Position numbers and translations under genes: made by a program. From positions 372,001-436,000 of the forward strand of contig JAYQTM010000001.1 in the NCBI GenBank assembly GCA_038147395.1: 64,000 bases of DNA, given 5' to 3'. Shown here one piece after another: positions 26,512-35,081 of this stretch; positions within the stretch are counted from its first letter, which is position 1, and each line of letters begins with the position of its first letter. The notes under the pieces are model-generated. The model worked only from the letters and a program-made list of their open reading frames with translations. It was not told the DNA's origin and did no database searches. This stretch comes from Eutrophovita brisbanensis. GTDB lineage: Bacteria; Pseudomonadota; Gammaproteobacteria; Burkholderiales; Eutrophovitaceae.

Positions 26512-27390
26512 TCACTCGTTAATTTTTTTGATGAACGCCGAGTACACATCACCATCAATTCGTAATGGTTTTGGGAAGCTCTCGTCAATCGGAGTGATTT
26601 GAAAAACTTTATTGGGGTCTTGGAAATCTCTTTGTGATTCGATTTGGTTGGACAAGTATGCTTTATCCTTGAATCGAGGATCATCGAAGGTGTGTGCCGT
26701 GCTCTCCATCTTTTTTAAGATATCGTCGAGTGACAGCACCCAAGTAAAATGCCAACCTCCGTTTTTTATTTCCTGTATTTGTTTTTTTTCAAACCACCAA
26801 CGTTTGATACTTCGGAGCGGACCACGACTTTTATAGTTTCTTACGCTGGTGGCGTTAGAGCGAAAGAAATGTCGAAAATGATCCCCAGTGGTAATTTTTG
26901 ATCCTCGCCAGATCATCGGGCTACTCGGCACACCGTAGTCTGAGGAATTTTTATCAACCCAAAGATTGTTTAGGTAGTAGCTGTAGTAGTTTTGTAGGAA
27001 ATCGCCTCTTATAAATCGAGGGTTGTACTCGTCGATACTTTTTGGGTTGGGGATTTCATCTAGGTCCGAGACGATGATGAAATCATGTGGTGCAGCATCT
27101 TGAAGTCCTGACTTTAGGTTATTTCGGATGTGATTTTCGTTTTTCCAAAAATCATTCTCTCCATGTGGGCGTGTTTCTAGAAGCTGGTATCTTATTTTGG
27201 ACTTATACTTGGAAAACTTACTGATGTCGAAAAGGGGCTCTCGTGGGGCGCCTTTATGGGTGTATGTCGCCTCTGAGATGACAAAGTAATCGACGTAGTT
27301 CCAAAGGGTCTCGAGGCGAAGTTTGAGAAGCATTTCTTCGTTGAAAAAGCAAAAGCAATCGTAAATTTTCGGTTTATGCACAGAACTCAT
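26512..27390 (-). CDS. Glycosyltransferase family 17 protein
   Basis: A protein of the GT17 family, whose best-known members are eukaryotic beta-1,4-N-acetylglucosaminyltransferases (MGAT3). The N-terminus IYDCFCFFNEEMLLKLRLETL (residues 9-29) and ATYTHKGAPREP (41-52) are family landmarks, and FIIVSDLDEIPNP (104-116) carries the DxD metal site. GGWHFTWVLSLDDILKKMES near 215-235 is also typical. It has no signal peptide or membrane segment, suggesting a cytoplasmic enzyme building LPS or another glycan. It lies on the strand opposite its neighbours and looks more AT-rich by eye, possibly a transferred gene. Confidence 0.85.
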   Translation of the reverse strand: MSSVHKPKIYDCFCFFNEEMLLKLRLETLWNYVDYFVISEATYTHKGAPREPLFDISKFSKYKSKIRYQLLETRPHGENDFWKNENHIRNNLKSGLQDAAPHDFIIVSDLDEIPNPKSIDEYNPRFIRGDFLQNYYSYYLNNLWVDKNSSDYGVPSSPMIWRGSKITTGDHFRHFFRSNATSVRNYKSRGPLRSIKRWWFEKKQIQEIKNGGWHFTWVLSLDDILKKMESTAHTFDDPRFKDKAYLSNQIESQRDFQDPNKVFQITPIDESFPKPLRIDGDVYSAFIKKINE

Positions 27391-27454
27391 TCTCTATTTC
27401 AGAAGGATCATAGTAAGGACTCTACGCGAAACGGAAACTGTCTGGGAGGAATGG

Positions 27455-28279
27455 ATGCGCATGCATGATTATTCGATTACTTTCGCTTGTTATAACTCTC
27501 TTGAATACACAAAATTATTTGTCGATAGTCTAATCATTACGGATACGCCACTCGATCGAGTTATCGTTGTCGATAATGGGAGTAGCGATGGAACGAGGGA
27601 ATATTTGTCGGCTCAGTCATTTGGAGAGGTCATCCTCAACAAGGGTAATCTCGGGTGTGGCGTGGCATGGAATCAAGGCATACTGGCAAGGCAAAGTGAG
27701 TGGACTGTGATTATGAATAATGACGTCATTGTTTCTAACAACTGGATCCAAAATCTTATTGATGTGGCGGTGGATCTAAAACTGCGTGTCGTTAGTCCAG
27801 CAATGATCGAGGGTGAGTTAGATTACGACTTCCCAAATTTCGTGATTGAGCGAGGCTCTATGCTGCAGTCCGTGGCGAGATTGGGCGCGAAGCACGCGGT
27901 TTGTCTTGTCGTTCACAACAGTGTGTGGTCTGACATCGGTTATTTCACTCCAAAGCCAAAGTTACTTGGATTCGAGGACACTATTTTCTTCAATGAGTTA
28001 GAGAGAGCACATATTCCAACGGCTATAACTGGCGCAGCTTGGTTGCATCATTTTGGTTCGATTACCCAAGACCAAATAAAAAAAGAAAAAGGCCTAGCCA
28101 AAACTGATGCCATCGGGAACCGTAGAAATTACAAGACTTTGGGTCTTAGTTGGTTCGAAAGGAAGATAAGGCGGGCTCGTAGAAAGCGAAGCGAGAAAGT
28201 GTGGAAGGGTGTCGAACTCAGCAAGTATGGATTGACGGCACATGGGCATCGAAGAAATGGCCAATTTGTGTGGATGTAA
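27455..28279 (+). CDS. Family 2 glycosyltransferase
   Basis: A GT-A transferase using a nucleotide sugar. The N-terminal strand (SITFACYNSLEYTKLFVDSL), VIVVDNGSSDGTREYL (35-50) and the DxD-type VIMNNDVIVSNNW (89-101) define GT2 of the rhamnosyl/galactosyl type. FEDTIFFNELERAHIPT near 176-192 carries the catalytic acid (ED). The C-terminus is rich in Arg/Lys, likely a membrane-surface tether. The ATG at 27455 has GGGAGGA five bases upstream. The acceptor sugar cannot be told from sequence. Confidence 0.85.
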   Translation: MRMHDYSITFACYNSLEYTKLFVDSLIITDTPLDRVIVVDNGSSDGTREYLSAQSFGEVILNKGNLGCGVAWNQGILARQSEWTVIMNNDVIVSNNWIQNLIDVAVDLKLRVVSPAMIEGELDYDFPNFVIERGSMLQSVARLGAKHAVCLVVHNSVWSDIGYFTPKPKLLGFEDTIFFNELERAHIPTAITGAAWLHHFGSITQDQIKKEKGLAKTDAIGNRRNYKTLGLSWFERKIRRARRKRSEKVWKGVELSKYGLTAHGHRRNGQFVWM

Positions 28280-28317
28280 AGCGTAACGAACCACGTACTT
28301 GAGACTACGGATATCCT

Positions 28318-29076
28318 ATGCCGACACCGACAATTTCTGTGGTGATTATTACCAAGAATGCTGAACGTACGCTAGAGCGCTGCCTAAGATCTGTTGAGTG
28401 GGCGACAGAAACTCTGGTGGTCGATAGCGGCAGCAATGACGACACGTTAACGATCGCCGAAAAATTTGGCGCAAAGGTGCACACTTCTGATTGGCGAGGA
28501 TTTGGACCTCAAAAAAACCTAGCGATGCGACTCGCGACATCCGATTGGATTCTTTCGATCGATGCTGATGAGTTTGTCACGCCAAATTTAGCTCAAGAAA
28601 TTATGTCTGTCGTCGGCGACTTAAATGCGCATGATGTATATGAACTTGATCGAATCTCCAATTACTGCGGAAGGAAAATGTTGCATTCGGGTTGGAGGCC
28701 TGATTACGTGGCTCGCTTATTCAAATCTGGAAAGGCTGAATTTAGCCAGGACCTAGTCCATGAGCGGCTTTTATTCAAGGGCGTGCCAGGACGACTTATG
28801 GGTAAGCTAGACCATGATTCTTTTTACTCTCCAGATGAGGTGATTGAGAAGATGAATCGATACTCCACCCTCGGTGCTCAACAGCTCTTTGATGCTGGAA
28901 AACAGTCCGGTGTCTTAACGCCGCTATTGCATGCGGCGGGTGCATTTTTGAAGACGTATGTTTTTAGAGCGGGATTCCTTGATGGGGCAGAGGGATTTTT
29001 TCTCGCCATATCGAATGCTGAGGGCGCATACTACAAGTATGTGAAGCTACACTATCTTAATAAACGAAAAAATTGA
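28318..29076 (+). CDS. waaE: WaaE/KdtX-type LPS core glycosyltransferase (GT2)
   Basis: Resembles the WaaE/KdtX family, which transfers glucose to heptose I of the LPS inner core in several Gram-negatives. ISVVIITKNAERTLERCLRS (5-24), LVVDSGSNDDTLTIAEKFGA (32-51) and WRGFGPQKNLAM are hallmark segments, followed by the DxD site WILSIDADEFVT near 76-87. HSGWRPDYVARLFKSGKAEF near 122-141 is also typical. A short hydrophobic stretch lies near the C-terminus. It overlaps the next GT2 gene by four bases (TTGA), so the two are co-translated. Confidence 0.78.
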   Translation: MPTPTISVVIITKNAERTLERCLRSVEWATETLVVDSGSNDDTLTIAEKFGAKVHTSDWRGFGPQKNLAMRLATSDWILSIDADEFVTPNLAQEIMSVVGDLNAHDVYELDRISNYCGRKMLHSGWRPDYVARLFKSGKAEFSQDLVHERLLFKGVPGRLMGKLDHDSFYSPDEVIEKMNRYSTLGAQQLFDAGKQSGVLTPLLHAAGAFLKTYVFRAGFLDGAEGFFLAISNAEGAYYKYVKLHYLNKRKN

Positions 29077-29897
29077 AAACGACCGTAATCGTTACTACCT
29101 ACAATCGGCCTGATGCCTTGCGGGAAGTCATTCGAGGTTTCACGAACCAAGAAGATCTTCGGTTTGATCTGATTGTTGCTGATGACGGATCCGAAGATGA
29201 AACTGGCTCAATGCTCAAGTCAATGGCAGACAGCTTGCCATTTTCCTTGAAGCATGTCTGGCACGAGGATTTAGGATTTCGGGCTGCGGCAATTCGTAAC
29301 AAAGCGATCGTCCAATCAAATGCAGATTATTTAATTTTTACTGATGGTGATTGCATTCCTCAAAAGAATTTTGTAAAAAATCACAAAAAACTAGCGGAGC
29401 GAGGCTGGGTTCTATCAGGGAACCGGATCTTAATGTCCAAGATGATGACCAACGAGCTACTACGTGAACGCCTCGATTGGAGTGGTTGGGGCGCAAGTAA
29501 TTTCGTGATTCATTACCTTCGTCGTCGGATCAATCGATTACTACCTTTGGTGGATCTCTCAGCGATTGAATCGTTTAGAAAACTGCAGGCGAAGAAATGG
29601 AGGGGGGTTAAGACGTGCAATTTATCCGTTTGGAAATCAGACATAGTTGCGGTCAATGGTTTTGAAGAGTCGTATCAAGGTTGGGGGTTAGAGGACTCAG
29701 ATTTGGTTGTACGCTTGATTAAAAAAGGCTTGTGTGTCAAGAGCGCTCGATTTGCTACTCCGGTTCTTCATTTGTGGCACGAAGAGAACGACCGGAGTCA
29801 ATTGACGGAAAATCAGAGATTGTTGGACGCGGTAATCGCATCGGATACACATAAGGCGAAAATCGGTTTGGATAACCATCAAGTTTCGGGTAGGTGA
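29073..29897 (+). CDS. Family 2 glycosyltransferase, galactosyltransferase-like
   Basis: A GT2 enzyme with an added C-terminal domain of the galactosyltransferase type. VIVTTYNRPDALREVI (5-20), LIVADDGSEDETGSML (33-48) and the metal site YLIFTDGDCIPQKNFV near 87-102 are clear, then NGFEESYQGWGLEDSDLVVRL near 195-215 with the catalytic ED, and HLWHEEND near 235. It starts with TTG at 29073, overlapping the previous stop. Similar proteins act in LPS core or capsule synthesis. Its stop overlaps the probable start of the next heptosyltransferase gene. Confidence 0.85.
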   Translation: MKTTVIVTTYNRPDALREVIRGFTNQEDLRFDLIVADDGSEDETGSMLKSMADSLPFSLKHVWHEDLGFRAAAIRNKAIVQSNADYLIFTDGDCIPQKNFVKNHKKLAERGWVLSGNRILMSKMMTNELLRERLDWSGWGASNFVIHYLRRRINRLLPLVDLSAIESFRKLQAKKWRGVKTCNLSVWKSDIVAVNGFEESYQGWGLEDSDLVVRLIKKGLCVKSARFATPVLHLWHEENDRSQLTENQRLLDAVIASDTHKAKIGLDNHQVSGR

Positions 29898-30980
29898 TTT
29901 ATCATCAACAAGACACAAAAAATACTGGTCATATGCCCGCGCCGTATCGGTGATGTATTTCTTGCTACCTCCGTCGTATCTGCATTAAGAAAAAAGTATG
30001 TTGATGCTCGGATTGACATGTTGGTCTTTTCGGGGACAGATTTAATTATTCGGAATAATCGTGACTTAGACACCGTTCTTACTATTCCTGAACGTCCCTC
30101 GTTCGGTCAACATATCAAACTTATCAGTCGTTTTTATCGGCGGTACGACATCGCGGTCTCCCTTTTGCCGGGAGATCGGCCCGTTCTTTACTCGTGGCTA
30201 TTTGGTCTCAGGTCTTACGGTCCTGTCGTTTCGGGTGTGAAGCACTTATGGAAGCGGATATTGTTGTCTAAGTCATGCGGTTTTGATGGTCACCATCGGC
30301 ATACTTTAACGATGTACCATGAAGTTGTAATCGACTTAGTTGGCGACCACATTCCAGGACCCTCTGCCCCCAACGAAAAAGTTTTGGCATCTCACCTTCT
30401 CGATAAGTTAAGACAATGTAATGCAGAGGGTAATTACGCCATCATTCACCTGACTCCAAAGTTTCGCTATAAAGAATGGCCATCGGATAAATGGTGTGCG
30501 TTGATAGACCGGCTGTTAGCATCTGAGTCCGGCGTAGTCATTACGGGACTCGATGAGGGAAAACGTTTTTCCGACGTGATGAAGCGATATGATTCGGACG
30601 ATCGCGTTGTGAACCTTGTTGATCAACTGTCGATAGAGGAACTTGTGTTCGTCTTGAAACAAGGGAGGCGTTTCTTCGGTACCGATACCGCGGTGACACA
30701 TCTGGCCGCAGCACTCGGAATTTCTACTGTTGCTATCTTTGGACCATCGAGCCCAGTGGTGTGGGGTCCGTGGCCAAGCGGATATTCTGGAAAAATAACC
30801 CCGTGGCGCCAAAGAGGGACTCAACGTGTTGGAAATGTCACGATTGTTCAGGGTTCAGGGGATTGTGTCCCGTGTCTCGAAGAGGGCTGCTTTAAACATA
30901 TTTCGAGCGAAAGTGATTGTTTGAAAAATCTCGCAGTCATCGATGTGGTTAAGCCCAAGACGACCCGAACAATCAATTGA
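29894..30980 (+). CDS. Heptosyltransferase family protein (GT9), 5' frameshift
   Basis: A second ADP-heptose:LPS heptosyltransferase-like protein (WaaF/WaaQ type). The donor-site region RRFFGTDTAVTHLAAALGIS near 225-245 is clear. The N-terminal signature ILVICPRRIGDVFLATS is encoded upstream of the first ATG of the open frame (30018) but has no start codon in that frame. A GTG at 29894, overlapping the previous stop, opens MIYHQQDTK one base out of phase. Reading five instead of six A at 29917-29922 joins the two and gives a complete protein of about 361 residues. The C-terminal CVPCLEEGCFKH (four Cys/His) is seen in some GT9 proteins. It converges on lipA. Confidence 0.83.
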
Positions 30981-30984
30981 GTGA

Positions 30985-31926
30985 TTAGAGCCCAGGATTT
31001 CCAGATCGCGCCTGGACATCCGCGTGATAAGAGGATCGGACCAATGGTCCAGACGCCACATGTTTAAACCCCATTTTTTTTCCTGACATCTCGAATTTTC
31101 TGAATTGATCAGGGTGCACGTAACGCGTCACAGGCAGATGTCCCTTCGTGGGTTGCAGATACTGTCCTATCGTGACCATGTCAACATCATGCTTTTTAAG
31201 ATCTGACATGACTTCGATAATCTCCTCATCTTCTTCACCTAGTCCAACCATGAGCCCAGATTTGGTGATGATATTCGGGTACTGTTGTTTGAAGTCTCTA
31301 AGGAGTTTAAGAGAATGCGCGTAGTCTGCACCTGGTCTCGCCAGTTTGTACAATCTGGGGACTGTTTCTAGATTATGGTTCATGACGTCGGGGAGGTGTC
31401 GGCCCAGTAACTGAAGTGCTTTCTCCAGCCGACCTCTGAAGTCTGGTGTGAGGATCTCAATCTTGATATTTGGACATTTTTCGCGAATTGCACCAATACA
31501 GTCTGCAAAGTGATTTGCGCCTCCATCACGCAGATCATCGCGATCTACACTCGTCACCACTACGTAGTTCAAATTCATATTACCTATAGCGCTGGCGAGT
31601 CGGGTTGGTTCAGCTATGTCAACAGGCTTCGGGCGTCCATGGGCTACATCGCAGAATGGACAGCGTCTGGTGCACATGTCTCCTAAGATCATGAATGTGG
31701 CAGTTCCATTGGAAAAACATTCTCCGATGTTTGGACATGTTGCCTCTTCGCAGACCGTGTGCAGTTGGTTGTCTCTCAATTGGCTTTTGACTTTAAGGAA
31801 TTGCGCGCCAGAGTGAATTTTTACCCGGATCCAATCCGGCTTATCTAGTTTGACACCCTGCTCAATCTTGAGTGGATTTTTGGCCGTTTTATCGACGCCT
31901 GTTTCTCGTATTTCTTTGGTAGCCAT
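30985..31926 (-). CDS. lipA: Lipoyl synthase
   Basis: A radical SAM enzyme inserting two sulfurs into octanoyl groups on E2 and H proteins. It carries both 4Fe-4S clusters: the auxiliary CEEATCPNIGEC near residues 58-69, and the radical SAM CTRRCPFC near 86-93, with the C-terminal RSSYHAD holding the Ser ligand. The 313 residues fit. It is seven bases downstream of lipB in the same operon (dacA-like, ybeD, lipB, lipA). Confidence 0.97.
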   Translation of the reverse strand: MATKEIRETGVDKTAKNPLKIEQGVKLDKPDWIRVKIHSGAQFLKVKSQLRDNQLHTVCEEATCPNIGECFSNGTATFMILGDMCTRRCPFCDVAHGRPKPVDIAEPTRLASAIGNMNLNYVVVTSVDRDDLRDGGANHFADCIGAIREKCPNIKIEILTPDFRGRLEKALQLLGRHLPDVMNHNLETVPRLYKLARPGADYAHSLKLLRDFKQQYPNIITKSGLMVGLGEEDEEIIEVMSDLKKHDVDMVTIGQYLQPTKGHLPVTRYVHPDQFRKFEMSGKKMGFKHVASGPLVRSSYHADVQARSGNPGL

Positions 31927-31933
31927 TTGTTGG

Positions 31934-32542
31934 TTAGTTCTTTGATAGAAGCATTACGAATTTCTGAATCCATTTGTCCTTGATAGTGTTCAAGTCATCA
32001 CTAATTCCCAATTTTGTCATACTAGTCACCTCAAGATTAGGATAGCCACATGGATTAATCGAACGAAATGGCGTCAAGTCGAGGTTCACGTTAAGAGCGA
32101 CGCCATGGTAACAAAACCCATTTCTGATTTTTAGGCCCAGTGAAGCAATTTTCTTTCCTTCGACATAAACACCGCGACGCGAATGTTCACCGTATGATTC
32201 GTGACCATATTCATTGAGTAATAAAATGACCGTTGATTCAAGTAGGGTGACCAATTCTTTGACCCTAATGCCAATGCGTTTTAGATCTAACAAGGGGTAA
32301 GCGATCAGTTGTCCAGGGCCGTGGTACGTGATCTGACCACCTCTATCAGACTGGACTAACGGAATTTGCTCTTGTTCCTTCGGTAAATGTTCAGGGTTGG
32401 TGTTGATCCCTAGTGTAAAAACCGGAAAGTGTTCGAGTACCCAAAGCTCATCCTGTTGGTTCGTAGGCCTCTCGAGAGTAAACTTTCTCATGAGGTCAAA
32501 TACTTCTTGATAGTCACGAATTCCGAGATCTTTTGTTAACAC
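31934..32542 (-). CDS. lipB: Octanoyltransferase LipB
   Basis: Transfers octanoate from acyl carrier protein to lipoyl domains, the first step of lipoate synthesis. The catalytic Cys is in NPCGYPNLEVT near residues 164-174, with its partner Lys in GKKIASLGLKIRNG (the conserved K near 135), and SDRGGQITYHGPGQLIAYPL near 68-87 lining the pocket. The 202 residues match the family. It lies between ybeD and lipA. Confidence 0.96.
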   Translation of the reverse strand: MLTKDLGIRDYQEVFDLMRKFTLERPTNQQDELWVLEHFPVFTLGINTNPEHLPKEQEQIPLVQSDRGGQITYHGPGQLIAYPLLDLKRIGIRVKELVTLLESTVILLLNEYGHESYGEHSRRGVYVEGKKIASLGLKIRNGFCYHGVALNVNLDLTPFRSINPCGYPNLEVTSMTKLGISDDLNTIKDKWIQKFVMLLSKN

Positions 32543-32578
32543 GTTCGTAATTCCAAATCGCGGCGAATGCGCCGATCG

Positions 32579-32893
32579 TTAGAGCACCATTTTTATCATC
32601 TGATTGGCGTTTAACGCGGCATATATTTCCTCTAAATGCGCTCGAGACTTTGCCTCAAAAACACACGTAATACTTGTATATTTGCCGTTTTTACTGCTCG
32701 TTGTTGATATCTCGTGTCCGTCGACGTCAGGGGCATAAAGCCTGATTATCTTGAGGACTGTTGGTTCTAGCTTTGGCGAAGTAAGCCCAATAACTTTTAT
32801 GGGAAGTTGGAAAGGGTAAGCAACTGCTTCTTCAGAGCTTGGCTCGTTGATTTTCAATTGTTCTATCCGTGTGGTTGACGCGTCATTATTCAA
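32579..32893 (-). CDS. ybeD: YbeD/DUF493 family protein
   Basis: A small ferredoxin-like (ACT-resembling) fold protein of the DUF493 family, almost always found beside lipB. It has 104 residues, with AYPFQLPIKVIG near 21-32 and the terminal helix with AALNANQMIKMVL, both family features. Proposed to have an allosteric or lipoate-related role, but no function is established. Its start overlaps the end of the PBP5-like gene by eight bases. Confidence 0.9.
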   Translation of the reverse strand: MNNDASTTRIEQLKINEPSSEEAVAYPFQLPIKVIGLTSPKLEPTVLKIIRLYAPDVDGHEISTTSSKNGKYTSITCVFEAKSRAHLEEIYAALNANQMIKMVL

Positions 32894-34025
32894 TAATTTT
32901 TAGAAGAAAAGATTTTATTTTGCCCCAACCCCGTGAAAATACACCAGATTTTGGCGCATTTTCTAGAGCGATTAAGTCTAAAGTTTTTATAACCTCCTCA
33001 CCAATTCTTATTTTTAACTTTCCAACCAAATCTCCACGTTCGATCGGCGCTACAACAGGTTGGACAGTCTCGACTTTCGTGTTAAGTAAGTCTAATTTTG
33101 CTGTTGGCACACTGACTCCCACGGGGGTAGAGGTCCCAATTTTAAGAGTGGTTTTGGTGCTATCAACGATAGTAGCCTCAATTAATGAATGGTTCATTCC
33201 GAATAATGTCAGTCCTGTGTAATCCTCAAAAGCTAGGTTGACGAGTCTTTGAGATTCGATCATGACCTTTTTTTCAGAATCTCTCTGCCCGAGGATTAGT
33301 AAGATTCTTCGTTGATCGCGATATGCGGAAATCGCACTCACGTGCTCTTCGTTAGCTCGAACGCTTGCGGCCAAGCCGTCGTTATGCTGGTCTCTACCTA
33401 AAAGTTTGTTGGTGTTGTATTGAATAAGGCCATTCCATTCCTGTTGTGGTGTTTTGAAGACGTGGTAGTACTCTGGAAAATCGATAATTAAAGCTCTGGA
33501 TAGCAGGTATAGATCTTTTGGTGTGGACGTATTCTTATGAACGTTTGGGTCCGAGACGCCGACAAATCGTGATTCTTTAAGTCCGAGTGGTCTCATCATT
33601 CTGTTCATGTCTGATACGAAATCAGATTCGGACTCGGATGTAGCCTCGACTAACGCGATCATCGCATCCATGGCGCCATAGCTTGCGACGCTCTCAATAA
33701 GATTTTTGATTTGTATTCGTTGACCGGCAACCAAAAACATGCGAGCGCCCGGAGTTTGGGCGGCGGCCCTTGAAATTTCGACGTATTCATCCAAATGAAT
33801 GCGACCCTTATCAAGTGCGCTGAAGATGACGTACAGAGCCATAAGTCGCGTCAGGTCACCGGTTGATATCGATGCATTTACATTTTTTTCAGCGATGATC
33901 GTGTCATTCGTGATGTCACCGAGGATGAAAAAGTCTGCATCGGAGTCGACTTCGTATGTTTCTCCTGTAGATATTCCTGGCAACAGCCACAAGAGCGAAA
34001 TTATTAAAATTCTATTAACCGACAT
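32886..34025 (-). CDS. PBP5/DacA-like protein lacking all catalytic motifs
   Basis: A 379-residue homologue of D-alanyl-D-alanine carboxypeptidases (S11) in the usual dacA position. A signal peptide (about 1-21), the S11 body, the beta-sheet C-terminal domain and a final amphipathic helix (GWGKIKSFLLKIIE) for membrane attachment are all recognisable. The active site is lost: SxxK (SLTK) is DLTR at 57-60, SGNDA is GAMDA near 117-121, and KTG is AAS in DGLAAS near 216-221. Flanking family residues (MALYVIFSALDKGRIHLDE, ARMFLVAG, LGLKESRF) are kept and the frame is open. It is therefore probably a non-catalytic structural or regulatory protein of the periplasm, not a pseudogene. It diverges from argB. 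Confidence 0.85.
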   Translation of the reverse strand: MSVNRILIISLLWLLPGISTGETYEVDSDADFFILGDITNDTIIAEKNVNASISTGDLTRLMALYVIFSALDKGRIHLDEYVEISRAAAQTPGARMFLVAGQRIQIKNLIESVASYGAMDAMIALVEATSESESDFVSDMNRMMRPLGLKESRFVGVSDPNVHKNTSTPKDLYLLSRALIIDFPEYYHVFKTPQQEWNGLIQYNTNKLLGRDQHNDGLAASVRANEEHVSAISAYRDQRRILLILGQRDSEKKVMIESQRLVNLAFEDYTGLTLFGMNHSLIEATIVDSTKTTLKIGTSTPVGVSVPTAKLDLLNTKVETVQPVVAPIERGDLVGKLKIRIGEEVIKTLDLIALENAPKSGVFSRGWGKIKSFLLKIIE

Positions 34026-34177
34026 ATTGAGATGGATTGAGTGCTTCCCTTAAACATTAAGTTTATCTGCGTATTTTACGAGTGATCGGATTTTTAGTGG
34101 TTTACTGGCACGCACAGAGTTTCCAAGTCAGTTAGAATCAAGACCATATCGTGCGATCAAAGAACCAAACATCGACA

Positions 34178-35056
34178 ATGTCCCTAAAGCAAGCAGACGC
34201 GCAAAAAAAAGCACAAATCCTCTCAGAAGCACTTCCATATATCAAACGCTTTCATCGAAAAACGATAGTCGTGAAATATGGCGGTAATGCGATGATTGAT
34301 GATGAATTAAAGCGTTCGTTCGCTCGAGACGTTGTGTTACTCAAGCTTGTGGGGATGTATCCGGTTATTGTGCATGGGGGTGGCCCACAAATTAACGAGA
34401 TGCTCGAACGACTTGGGAAAAAAGGCGAGTTCGTAAAAGGGATGCGAGTTACGGATCAGGAGACGATGGATATCGTGGAAATGGTTTTGGGCGCCCACGT
34501 CAATAAAGAAATCGTTAGCCTGATCAATGAGGCTGGAGGTAAGGCTGTTGGTTTGACGGGGCGTGATGGTGGTTTGATTCGTGCTCGAAAACTGGTCATT
34601 GATGCGGATGGAGAATCATTGGATCTTGGGCTCGTTGGGGAGGTTGATTCGGTCGACCCAGACGTTATTACAACCTTAGACTCCCAGGGCTTTATTCCAG
34701 TTGTGGCTCCGATTGGTCTTGGGGAGGACGGTGTTGCGTATAACATCAATGCCGATTTAGTAGCTGGTAAGATTGCCGCGGTTCTCGCCGCAGAAAAATT
34801 GATATTAATGACGAATACCCCTGGCATTCTCGATCAGGGGGAGCAGCTCCTCACCGGGGTGACTCCAGCCGATATTGATCGACTCGTGGCTGACGGTGTG
34901 ATTTATGGAGGGATGTTGCCCAAAATATCGTCCGCTCTAGACGCTGCGCGCAGTGGTGTGAATAGCGTTCACATCATTGATGGTCGTGTTAAAAATGCGG
35001 TTCTTTTGGAGATACTTACGGACCAAGGTGTGGGAACGTTGATTCGAAGTCGTTAG
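34178..35056 (+). CDS. argB: Acetylglutamate kinase
   Basis: Phosphorylates N-acetylglutamate, the second step of arginine synthesis. KYGGNAM near residues 30-36 (ATP site), VHGGGPQIN near 64-72, the arginine-sensitive-type N-terminal helix, and NADLVAGKIAAVLAAEKLILMTNTPGI are all standard. The final GVGTLI is conserved. The ATG at 34178 gives 292 residues; a GTG at 34151 would add nine. Neither has a clear ribosome binding site. The N-terminal helix suggests a hexameric, arginine-inhibited enzyme. It diverges from the PBP5-like gene and is followed by a HAD phosphatase 26 bases on. Confidence 0.95.
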   Translation: MSLKQADAQKKAQILSEALPYIKRFHRKTIVVKYGGNAMIDDELKRSFARDVVLLKLVGMYPVIVHGGGPQINEMLERLGKKGEFVKGMRVTDQETMDIVEMVLGAHVNKEIVSLINEAGGKAVGLTGRDGGLIRARKLVIDADGESLDLGLVGEVDSVDPDVITTLDSQGFIPVVAPIGLGEDGVAYNINADLVAGKIAAVLAAEKLILMTNTPGILDQGEQLLTGVTPADIDRLVADGVIYGGMLPKISSALDAARSGVNSVHIIDGRVKNAVLLEILTDQGVGTLIRSR

Positions 35057-35081
35057 CGAGCATCCATGGGCTGACTGTATT

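Noticed and set aside
34106..34125. TGGCACG upstream of argB resembling a sigma-54 -24 box
   Set aside because: There is no GC at the -12 position with correct spacing, so it is not a sigma-54 promoter.
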